DNA of 64,000 nt. Source: Fimbriiglobus ruber (GTDB lineage: Bacteria; Planctomycetota; Planctomycetia; Gemmatales; Gemmataceae). This document shows, one piece after another, positions 1 to 10,390 of this stretch; position 1 is the first letter of the stretch, and each line of letters opens with the position of its first letter. The notes beneath the pieces were generated by a model. That model was not told the DNA's origin. It was given only the letters and a program-made list of their open reading frames with translations, and did not search any database. The DNA is taken from the NCBI RefSeq assembly GCF_002197845.1, contig NZ_NIDE01000008.1, forward strand, positions 558,001 to 622,000. The letters run 5' to 3'. The translations under genes were made by a program, and so were the position numbers.

Positions 1-198
1 GAGTTGGTGGATCGCCTCCCGCACTCGGCCCCGGCCCACCTCGAATCGCTGACTCAGGCTCAGTTCGGTCAGCCGGTGGCCGACCTGGAGGCGGCCGGAA
101 AGGATGTCGTCTCGCAGTTGATCAGCCACGTCCGTGGTGGTGATCTCCGCGGAATTTCGTGGCTGATCCGCAGCCGGGCCGCGGCGTTTCGCAGGCAT
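1..198 (-). CDS. GntR-family transcriptional regulator, N-terminal part (cut by window edge)
   Basis: Reading the minus strand from an ATG at 196-198 gives an open frame of 66 codons that runs off the window start. After a short basic leader it shows the GntR winged-helix pattern: a helix reading VADQLRDDILSGRL, then VGHRLTELSLSQRFEVGRGRVREAI, where the recognition helix normally lies. The style matches the FadR/VanR (FCD) branch, but the effector domain is outside the window, so the subfamily is inference. It is divergent from the DUF1549/1553 gene cluster, which fits a local regulator of that cluster. No strong ribosome binding site precedes the ATG. Confidence 0.8.
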   Translation of the reverse strand, partial: MPAKRRGPAADQPRNSAEITTTDVADQLRDDILSGRLQVGHRLTELSLSQRFEVGRGRVREAIHQL

Positions 199-522
199 GG
201 CGGGACTCGAAGAGGTTGGAGGGCGAACACCAACACTGGTCTCGCGTTCCCGTCACAACGGGTCGAACCAGAAAACTCACGTCGCGGGGTTGACGGGCTC
301 CCGCGGATTGTCGACATTATTGTAAACACACCGACCGGGACCGTCGAGGCTGAGTCCAAACGGACACCGCTCGCGGTTTGAACCTGGATCGATCCAGCCT
401 CAGTGACTCTTTCTCCCGACGCCTTGTGTGAACCATCCGAGGCAGTGCGGTCCGCAGAACGGTTTTTCCGTTCCAGGCTCCTTCCTGACAACTTTCCGTG
501 AGACGCGACCTCTGGAGACATC
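199..522. promoter_or_regulatory. Divergent intergenic region between GntR gene and DUF1549 gene
   Basis: This 324-bp stretch has no convincing gene. It separates two divergent starts and so must carry both promoters and probably the operator of the GntR-type regulator. A GGAG at 514-517 serves as ribosome binding site for the rightward gene. I saw no clear -35/-10 pair or strong palindrome. Confidence 0.4.
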
Positions 523-3879
<3,357 letters not shown>

Positions 3880-3893
3880 ATCCCGGAGGCCGT

Positions 3894-5279
3894 ATGCCGT
3901 CGTTCACGCACCCCATGAGCCGCCGGGAATTGTTGCAACGGTCCGGTCTCGGCTTCGGCGCGCTTGGGCTCGCCGGATTGCTGGGATCGGACGCAGCGCT
4001 CGCCGCTCCCGCGGATTCGATGGCCCCGAAGGCGCCGCACTTTCCGGGCAAGGCCAAGCGGGTGATCCACTTCTTCCTGAACGGCGGGCCGTCCCACGTC
4101 GACACGTTCGACCCCAAGCCGGCCCTGGCGAAGTACGCCGGGAAACCACTGCCACAAACCTTGCTAACGGAGCGGAAGACCGGCGGGGCGTTCCCGTCGC
4201 CGTTCAAGTTTCAGAAGTACGGCAAGTCCGGCATCGAGGTGAGCGAACTCTTCGCCAAGACGGCCGCCCACATCGACGACGTGGCCGTGATCCGGTCGAT
4301 GAAGGCCCAGGTGCCGAACCACGAACCGTCGCTGATGCTGATGAACTGCGGCGACGGCGTCCAGGCCCGGCCGAGCATGGGGTCGTGGATTCTCTACGGC
4401 CTCGGTAGTGAAAACCAGAATCTGCCGGGGTTCGTGGCCATGTGCCCGGGCGGGTATCCGATCAAGGGGCCGGACAACTGGCAAGCGGGCTTCCTTCCGG
4501 GAGCCTTTCAGGGAACGTACATCGACCCCCGCAACGAAGCCCTCGACAAGCTGATTGAGAACATCGAACACCGGCACACCACGACGCCCGCCCAACGCCG
4601 GCAACTCGACCTCCTGGCCGCCCTCAACGCCGAACACCGGCAAGGGAAAGCCGACGCCCGCCTGGACGCCCGCATCCAGTCATTCGAGTTAGCCTTCCGG
4701 ATGCAGACGGAAGCGGCCGACGCGTTCGACATCTCGCGCGAGACTCAGGTTACCCGCGACCTGTACGGCGCGGGCGTCCACGGCCGGCAGACGCTAATCG
4801 CCCGCCGACTGTTGGAACGCGGCGTCAGGTATGTGCAACTCTGGCACGGGGCGTCCCAGCCGTGGGACCACCACGCGAACATCGCCAAGGACCACAAGAA
4901 ACTCGCCGACGAGATCGACGGCCCGATCGCCGCCCTACTGACCGACCTGAAAACCCGCGGCATGCTCAACGACACTCTCGTCGTCTGGGGCGGCGAGTTC
5001 GGGCGGACGCCTACGAGCGAAGGAAGCGGGCGGGACCACAACCACTACGGCTTCACCATCTGGATGGCCGGTGGAGGGATCAAGGGCGGTACGGTGTACG
5101 GAGCGACCGACGAGTTCGGTTTCAAGGCCGCCGAGAACCCGACGAGCGTTCACGATCTCCACGCCACGATCCTGCACCTACTCGGGTTCGACCACGAGAA
5201 GCTGACCTACCGGTACGCCGGTCGCGATTTCCGGCTGACCGACGTTCACGGCCGCGTGATCCGCGACATCATTGCCTGA
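3894..5279 (+). CDS. DUF1501 protein with Tat signal
   Basis: A 461-residue protein starting at ATG 3894, with GGAGG at 3884-3888 deciding this start. The N-terminus carries a twin-arginine signal (SRRELLQ, residues 9-15) and a hydrophobic stretch, so it is exported folded. The body has the sulfatase/alkaline-phosphatase-like DUF1501 fold, with an early FLNGGPSHVDTFDPKP segment and a late GGEFGRTP motif. It follows the DUF1549/1553 gene by 14 bp, the standard planctomycete pairing, which implies co-translation and a shared role. The substrate is unknown. Confidence 0.93.
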   Translation: MPSFTHPMSRRELLQRSGLGFGALGLAGLLGSDAALAAPADSMAPKAPHFPGKAKRVIHFFLNGGPSHVDTFDPKPALAKYAGKPLPQTLLTERKTGGAFPSPFKFQKYGKSGIEVSELFAKTAAHIDDVAVIRSMKAQVPNHEPSLMLMNCGDGVQARPSMGSWILYGLGSENQNLPGFVAMCPGGYPIKGPDNWQAGFLPGAFQGTYIDPRNEALDKLIENIEHRHTTTPAQRRQLDLLAALNAEHRQGKADARLDARIQSFELAFRMQTEAADAFDISRETQVTRDLYGAGVHGRQTLIARRLLERGVRYVQLWHGASQPWDHHANIAKDHKKLADEIDGPIAALLTDLKTRGMLNDTLVVWGGEFGRTPTSEGSGRDHNHYGFTIWMAGGGIKGGTVYGATDEFGFKAAENPTSVHDLHATILHLLGFDHEKLTYRYAGRDFRLTDVHGRVIRDIIA

Positions 5280-5315
5280 TCGTTCTCCCACCCTCCTGAA
5301 ATCGAAAGGCCGCCC

Positions 5316-6344
5316 GTGACCCGCCGCACCGTCCGCCCCGAAAAACTCGACCTCGATTCCCCCGGCCGTCGCGACTACTGGCTCGCGCTGGAACACGACA
5401 GCATCTGGGGCGATCACCTCATTCCGCTGACCGTGTTCGTCGGCCCTAAGGCGAAAGACGGGGAGGGGCTCGTCGCCTTCGGCTCGAACCACGGCAACGA
5501 GTACGAGGGGCCGGTCGCGATCAAGCACCTTCTTCGAGAGTTCAAAATCGAGGACGTGGTGGGTCGGATCATCCTGATCCCGGTGTTGAACCCGGCCGCG
5601 TTCCGCGCCGGAACTCGCGAAAGCACCCTGGACGACGGCGTGAACCTGAACCGGGCGTTCGTCCCCGGCGCGGGCACCACACCGGCCCTGGCGGGGATCA
5701 CCCACCGGATCGCCGGATTCGTTCGGGAGTACATTTGGCCGCGGGTCCACGTCGTTCTCGACCTGCACTCCGGGGGCGATGTGGCCCGGTTCTCCATCTG
5801 CGCGAACTACCATCCTGTCGACGACCCCGACCTCGCCCACCGGATCGAAGACACGGCCCGCTGGTTCGGGACGCCGAGCCTCATGGTCTACCAGAACCAG
5901 ACCCCCGGTCTGCTCCCGAGCGAGGCCGAACGGCTGGGCAAAATCACCGTCGGGACCGAACTGGGCTGGGGTAGTGCAGTCTGCACCGACGGCGTTCGCT
6001 ACGGCCGTCAGGGTGTCCGGGCCGCGGCGATCAACCACGGGCAGATGTTGGGCACGATCGAGCCGATCGACTTTCACAAAGCGGGCACGCAGCGGAAGCT
6101 GGAAATGGTCGACCGCGAGTGCTTCACGGTCGCCCCGTTCGCCGGCCATTACGAGCCGATCATCGATTGCGGCAACCCCGTCAAAGCCGGGCAGACGGTC
6201 GGCTTGCTCCACGACTTCGACCACATCGACATGGACCCGTGGCCGGCGGTCGCCGGGGTCGACGGGGTGGTCCTTGCGCAAGCCTGGCGGGCGCCGATCT
6301 TGCGTGGCCAGCACATCGTCGTGGTCGCCCGTGAGCGGGCGTAG
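5316..6344 (+). CDS. Succinylglutamate desuccinylase/aspartoacylase family protein (M14-like)
   Basis: A 342-residue zinc hydrolase of the AstE/AspA group, starting at GTG 5316. Zinc ligands are visible as H59 and E62 in SNHGNEYEG and H151 in DLHSGG, and NLNRAF corresponds to the substrate-carboxylate-binding segment. The family removes acyl groups from N-acyl amino acids or related amides; the substrate here cannot be deduced. It lies 36 bp downstream of the DUF1501 gene in the same direction, so it is probably in the same transcript. Confidence 0.88.
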   Translation: MTRRTVRPEKLDLDSPGRRDYWLALEHDSIWGDHLIPLTVFVGPKAKDGEGLVAFGSNHGNEYEGPVAIKHLLREFKIEDVVGRIILIPVLNPAAFRAGTRESTLDDGVNLNRAFVPGAGTTPALAGITHRIAGFVREYIWPRVHVVLDLHSGGDVARFSICANYHPVDDPDLAHRIEDTARWFGTPSLMVYQNQTPGLLPSEAERLGKITVGTELGWGSAVCTDGVRYGRQGVRAAAINHGQMLGTIEPIDFHKAGTQRKLEMVDRECFTVAPFAGHYEPIIDCGNPVKAGQTVGLLHDFDHIDMDPWPAVAGVDGVVLAQAWRAPILRGQHIVVVARERA

Positions 6345-6377
6345 GCGGGAGTCTCGGGGCGCGGGAGGGCGTCGTCG

Positions 6378-6537
6378 GCAGGTGTCCCCGGGCTCCCGCC
6401 CGGGTCTACGTTAGGTCGCCCCGGAGGGGCTCAAATACCAAGAATTGCCCGGCGGTAGTTGTGAGTCCAACGGACCTGTTTTAAGCCCCTCCGGGGCGAC
6501 CTACCGTAGACCCGGGCGGGAGCCCGTGGACACCTGC
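6378..6537. repeat. 54-bp-arm inverted repeat between aspartoacylase and enolase genes
   Basis: Arms at 6378-6431 and 6484-6537 are reverse complements with two mismatches in 54 positions, separated by 52 bp. Each arm contains its own small palindrome (CCCGGGCTCCCGCCCGGG). In RNA this would form a very stable long hairpin. Its place right after a stop codon suggests a transcription-ending or mRNA-stabilising role, but it may also be a small mobile repeat. Confidence 0.85.
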
Positions 6538-6596
6538 CCGTGACGCCCCTCCCACATCCGAGAACACCAACCAACAACTCTAACCGGAACTCGCGA

Positions 6597-7718
6597 ATGA
6601 AGATCACCGAAGTCGTCTGTCAGGTGTTGCGGATCAAGAACGTCGTGGCCAAGACGGCCAGCAGCCAGGACTCGGTACTCGTTCGCGTTCGCACCGACAC
6701 GGGGCTCGAAGGGATCGGCGAAGCCGATTCGTCGCCCGAGGTGGTCAAGGCGATCGTCGACGCCCCGTTCAGCCACAACATCGCCTGCGGGCTCCGACAC
6801 CTCCTCGTCGGGGAAAACCCGCTTGAGACCGAACGACTCTGGCAGAAGATGTACCGCAAGACGATGTACTTCGGCCGTCGCGGCGCCGGGATCACGGCGA
6901 TGGCGGCCATTGATATGGCCCTGTGGGACTTGAAGGGAAAACACTTCGGCGAACCGATCCATCGGCTGCTCGGCGGCAAGCAACACGACCGTATTCTCGC
7001 TTACGCCTCGATCCTCTTCGGCAAGACCGGCGACGAGACGGCCCGCATCGGCTCGCGGTGGCGAGAAGCCGGGTACAAGGCCGTCAAGTTCGGGTGGGAG
7101 CCGATGGGGGAAAATGAGGCGTTGGATGTGGACCTCGTCCGCGGGGCGAGGAAGGGCGTCGGGGTGGACGGGACGGTGCTGATCGACGCCGGCTGCGTGT
7201 GGGACGCGCGGACCGCCCTCCAGCGGGCCAACGCCTTCGCCGACTTCCGGATCGGCTGGCTAGAAGAACCGCTGCACCCGGACGACTACGACGGCTACCG
7301 CTGGCTCCGCGACCGCTCGCCCGTTCCGATCGCGTCCGGCGAAGAGGAGTGCGGCCGGCAAGCGTTCCGCCCGCTGATCGACGGCCATTGCCTGGATGTT
7401 TACCAGGTGGATCTGTCGCGGAACGGGTTCACGGACTCGCTCTATATTCGGCAGCGGGTCGAAGAGATCGGCGCCCGGCTATGCAACCACTGTTACACCA
7501 GCCCCGTGACCGTCGCCGCCAGCCTGCACTGGCTAAGCACTTGCCGCGACGCTTTTCTGTTCGAGGACTGTGTCGAGGATTCCCCACTGCGCCACGAACT
7601 GACGCACGAGAAAGTGCAAGCCGTGGACGGATGGATCACGGTTCCCGATCGGCCCGGGCTCGGGGTTACCTTAGACGAGCAATTCGTGCAAAAGCACCTG
7701 ATTGCGGAGTCGCGGTAG
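6597..7718 (+). CDS. Mandelate racemase/muconate lactonizing enzyme family protein (probable sugar-acid dehydratase)
   Basis: A 373-residue enolase-superfamily enzyme starting at ATG 6597. Metal ligands are D197 (LIDAG), E223 (WLEEPL) and E249 (ASGEEE). K164 in AVKFGW and the D272/H298 pair (QVDLS, CNHCY) match the acid-base residues of the mandelate racemase subgroup, which abstract the alpha proton of carboxylate substrates. Most members act as acid-sugar dehydratases; the exact sugar acid is unknown. It lies beyond the 54-bp inverted repeat, so it may have its own transcript or be a distal member of the upstream cluster. The divergent GntR-type regulator would fit sugar-acid control. Confidence 0.9.
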   Translation: MKITEVVCQVLRIKNVVAKTASSQDSVLVRVRTDTGLEGIGEADSSPEVVKAIVDAPFSHNIACGLRHLLVGENPLETERLWQKMYRKTMYFGRRGAGITAMAAIDMALWDLKGKHFGEPIHRLLGGKQHDRILAYASILFGKTGDETARIGSRWREAGYKAVKFGWEPMGENEALDVDLVRGARKGVGVDGTVLIDAGCVWDARTALQRANAFADFRIGWLEEPLHPDDYDGYRWLRDRSPVPIASGEEECGRQAFRPLIDGHCLDVYQVDLSRNGFTDSLYIRQRVEEIGARLCNHCYTSPVTVAASLHWLSTCRDAFLFEDCVEDSPLRHELTHEKVQAVDGWITVPDRPGLGVTLDEQFVQKHLIAESR

Positions 7719-8015
7719 TTCGCAACGTGTTCTGATTTGGCAGGCGAGACCGTTTGTCGTGGCGATCTGGGACAGGCAAGACGCTTGTCCCAAGCAGGTT
7801 ACGAACATTTCTTGAGTAAATTCACCCGTTGTACCGCCTTCTCACAGCGTTTCTGGCACGCATTTCTTGCCCAACCCGCGTATCCTGTACTGTCGGTCTA
7901 ATGTGTGTGGAAGAAAGCGGGCCGTTGCCTCACTGTGGCATTGCGATTGCTTTTATCTTCTTCCCCGCGTGGAATAGCCGTGCTTTTCGGCACCCACTAT
8001 CGATCGGAGTTCGCC

Positions 8016-8849
8016 ATGACACGTTACATGTTGGCCGCACTAGCCATTACCGGCTATTGGGTCTCGGCGGCTCGGGCCTTACCGCCGAGCCCCCAGCAAA
8101 CCTTACGAGAGGCCACCGAAACGCTCGAAGAACTCGCGACGATCCCCAACAAAGGCATCCCGACCGCACTCTTGTCCGAGGCCCACGGGGTGGCGATCAT
8201 CCCGCGCGTGATCAAAGCCGGCTTCGTGTTCGGCGGTTGCGGCGGGCACGGGCTAGTCCTGGCGAAGGACAAGGCCGGGAACTGGGGCGAGCCGGTCTTT
8301 ATCAACATCGGCGGGGCCAGCGTCGGGTTGCAGGCCGGGGTCGAATCGACCGACGTGGTTCTCGTTTTCCGCTCCCGAAAGAGCCTCGATCGGTTGTTCG
8401 AAGGGAAAGGCAAGATCACGCTCGGGGTCGATGCGGCGGTGGCCGCTGGGCCGGTCGGTCGGACGGCCGCGGCCGCGACGGACGCGAAGCTCCAGGCCGA
8501 GATCATGTCGTATTCCCGGAGCCGCGGGTTGTTCGCCGGGGTGTCGCTGGACGGAGCCGCGATCCACGCGGACGCGAACAGCAATGCGCAATACCGAAGA
8601 GACGTCAGCCCGATGGACCGGAAATTGGCGGACGGGCTGAGGGCCAAATTGGTCGAACTGAGTGGGCCGCCGCCGGTGGTGGAAATCCGGCCCGGCCAAC
8701 CGGCTCCGCCCGTCATTTACCCGCCCGTATCCCCGCTGCCGCCACGAGTTCCGCCGGTGCCAATGCCGCCGATGCCGGTGCCCCCCGGTGTCCCGCCGAC
8801 GGTCCCGGTGCCGCCCGGCGTCCCGCCGACGGTTCCGACCCAGCCGTAA
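8016..8849 (+). CDS. SYLF (Ysc84-like) lipid-binding domain protein, secreted
   Basis: A 277-residue protein with start at ATG 8016 preceded by CGGAG. Residues 1-21 form a signal peptide ending in SAARA. A SYLF/Ysc84 domain follows, recognised by HGVAIIPRVIKAGFVFGG, then GGHGLVLAKD and SRSRGLFAGVSLDGA. This domain binds phospholipids or phosphoinositides in eukaryotes; in bacteria it is envelope-associated and uncharacterised. The last ~60 residues are a proline-rich tail with VPPGVPPTVP repeats, probably a spacer through the cell wall. It stands 96 bp before the DUF2171 gene in the same direction. Confidence 0.9.
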   Translation: MTRYMLAALAITGYWVSAARALPPSPQQTLREATETLEELATIPNKGIPTALLSEAHGVAIIPRVIKAGFVFGGCGGHGLVLAKDKAGNWGEPVFINIGGASVGLQAGVESTDVVLVFRSRKSLDRLFEGKGKITLGVDAAVAAGPVGRTAAAATDAKLQAEIMSYSRSRGLFAGVSLDGAAIHADANSNAQYRRDVSPMDRKLADGLRAKLVELSGPPPVVEIRPGQPAPPVIYPPVSPLPPRVPPVPMPPMPVPPGVPPTVPVPPGVPPTVPTQP

Positions 8850-8945
8850 ACGAATCTCTCCCGGCACGTGACTTGCAACTTTAATCTCGTGTTCGGGTAG
8901 GTTGCCTGCCCGCTTCTTGTGTCACACCGATTGAGGAGACCTCTC

Positions 8946-9329
8946 ATGGCCGATATCAAAGGCAAAGTCGAAGACGTGGGCCAAAAGATCAGCGACGCCG
9001 CGAAAGCTGCCGGGCACAAGATTGCCGACGGGGCCGAACAAGCAGCCGACTGGGTCGGCGAAAAGACTGGTCTCGGCAGCAATAAAGAAGCCTGTGGCAC
9101 CGCCAAATCGATCACCGACATCCGCGAGCACATGGACGTCATGGGGTCCTGTGGGAACAAGCTCGGGACGGTGGATCACGTTCAAGGCAGTTCGATCAAG
9201 CTGACCAAGAGCAGTAGCGCGGACGGCCACCACCACCTCATCCCGATGAGCTGGGTGTCCCGCGTCGACACGCACGTTCACCTGAATAAGAACTGCGGCG
9301 AAGCCAAGAAGGAATGGCAGCCGGCGTAA
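8946..9329 (+). CDS. DUF2171 domain protein with amphipathic N-terminal region
   Basis: A 127-residue soluble protein, start at ATG 8946 with GAGGAG just upstream. The first ~50 residues form an Ala/Lys-rich amphipathic helix (VEDVGQKISDAAKAAGHKI), resembling stress-associated CsbD/LEA-like helices. The C-terminal half matches DUF2171: IREHMDVMGSCGNKLGTVDHVQG, then HHHLIPMSWVSRVDTHVHLNK. The domain is common in stress-induced bacterial proteins, with no known biochemical role. A strong hairpin follows the stop codon. Confidence 0.85.
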   Translation: MADIKGKVEDVGQKISDAAKAAGHKIADGAEQAADWVGEKTGLGSNKEACGTAKSITDIREHMDVMGSCGNKLGTVDHVQGSSIKLTKSSSADGHHHLIPMSWVSRVDTHVHLNKNCGEAKKEWQPA

Positions 9330-9362
9330 CCGCAGGCTGGGAAGTGCGGATAGAAACGCAAT

Positions 9363-9405
9363 GCGCGGGCGGCGCGGGTCAACAATTGATCCGCGCCGCC
9401 CGCGC
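9363..9405. terminator. Bidirectional hairpin between DUF2171 and bestrophin genes
   Basis: Arms 9363-9382 and 9386-9405 pair over 20 bp with one mismatch around a 3-nt loop. The stem is almost pure GC at its base. It sits between two convergent stop codons, where a shared terminator is expected. No long T-run follows on either strand. Confidence 0.75.
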
Positions 9406-9459
9406 CCGTTACGTAGGAGACGGGAGTAGGTTCTCCCCCGGTGTTCACGCACGTCACGG

Positions 9460-10335
9460 TCACGTCTCTTCCTTCGTCTGCTCTTTTGCCGCTTTCTGAT
9501 CCGCGTCGAGCAAGTCGAGTAAGTTCGTCTCGATCGTCTGGCAGTAGGTGTCGAGTGGAAGGTGGGTGAGGTTGTAGACCGAGAACGGGCTCTGCAACTC
9601 GCGGCCGATTTGGTCGAGGGCGAGAATCGGGTACGCGACGAACAGCGTCACCAGTGGCGTCAGCCAGCCGACCCGTGTGATCAATGCGAACGGTAGGGCC
9701 AGCAGGAACAGGGCGATGAACTGGTGGATGGATACCGCGTAAGCCCGCGGGAGCGGGGTTTTGAGAATCCGCTCGCACCCGCCGAGGTGGTCGACGAGGG
9801 CAGCCCGTTCGCGCTCCGCCCGCTGAAACGCGAACGGGCTCATCCCGCCCGCGTCGACCGCTTCCCGGAGCATCCGGGCAACGGCGGTCATGACATTGAG
9901 TGCGGGGTGTCCGCTTCCGCCCGTCGCTCCCGGTGGTTGGCAGAGTACCTCTCGGGCGGCCGGGGCGAAGGCGGCGACCTTGCGGACGAAGTTGGCCCGC
10001 CAGGCCGCGTCGGGCGGACCGTAGGCGAGGGCGATTACGACCAGGTTGCGGGACTGGTTGACGATCCCGCCCCACAGCTTCCGGGCCTCCCACCAGCGGT
10101 CATATCCGGCGTTCGTGCGAAGAACGAGCAGCAGGCTCAAGGCCGCTCCACTCACCTCGTAAGGCGCGACGGCGATACTCAGGTCGGTCACGATCGCCCA
10201 ATCGAGCAGGTAAATCAGGGCGGCGGCGATCGCGAACACGGCTGCTTGCCGAAACACCCGCCAGAGGTACATGAGGGCCGGACGGTCCAGCGGGAACACG
10301 TCGGTCCAGAATTCCGTCGGCAACGTCACTCTCAC
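9460..10335 (-). CDS. Bestrophin-family anion channel
   Basis: A 291-residue integral membrane protein of the bestrophin (UPF0187/YneE) family. The hallmark is RTNAGYDRWWEARKLWGG near residues 73-90, preceded by two hydrophobic helices; further helices lie near residues 205-240. Bacterial homologues are pentameric ion channels, usually anion-permeable, in the inner membrane. It starts 55 bp after the stop of the kinase-UrtA fusion on the same strand, so the two may be co-transcribed, which hints at a sensor-channel link. Confidence 0.9.
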   Translation of the reverse strand: MRVTLPTEFWTDVFPLDRPALMYLWRVFRQAAVFAIAAALIYLLDWAIVTDLSIAVAPYEVSGAALSLLLVLRTNAGYDRWWEARKLWGGIVNQSRNLVVIALAYGPPDAAWRANFVRKVAAFAPAAREVLCQPPGATGGSGHPALNVMTAVARMLREAVDAGGMSPFAFQRAERERAALVDHLGGCERILKTPLPRAYAVSIHQFIALFLLALPFALITRVGWLTPLVTLFVAYPILALDQIGRELQSPFSVYNLTHLPLDTYCQTIETNLLDLLDADQKAAKEQTKEET

Positions 10336-10390
10336 GAATTCCCTCGCAATCCCGTTCCGGTAAATCCGACACCCAGGGGGGCCAGGGGGG

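Noticed and set aside
4-381. 125-residue plus-strand frame at the window start
   Set aside because: The minus strand carries a convincing GntR winged-helix sequence over the same bases.
7719-8015. Imperfect palindromes around GACAGGCAAGACGCTTGTCC
   Set aside because: The stem is only about seven bp and no terminator or operator could be supported; likely a degenerate dispersed repeat.
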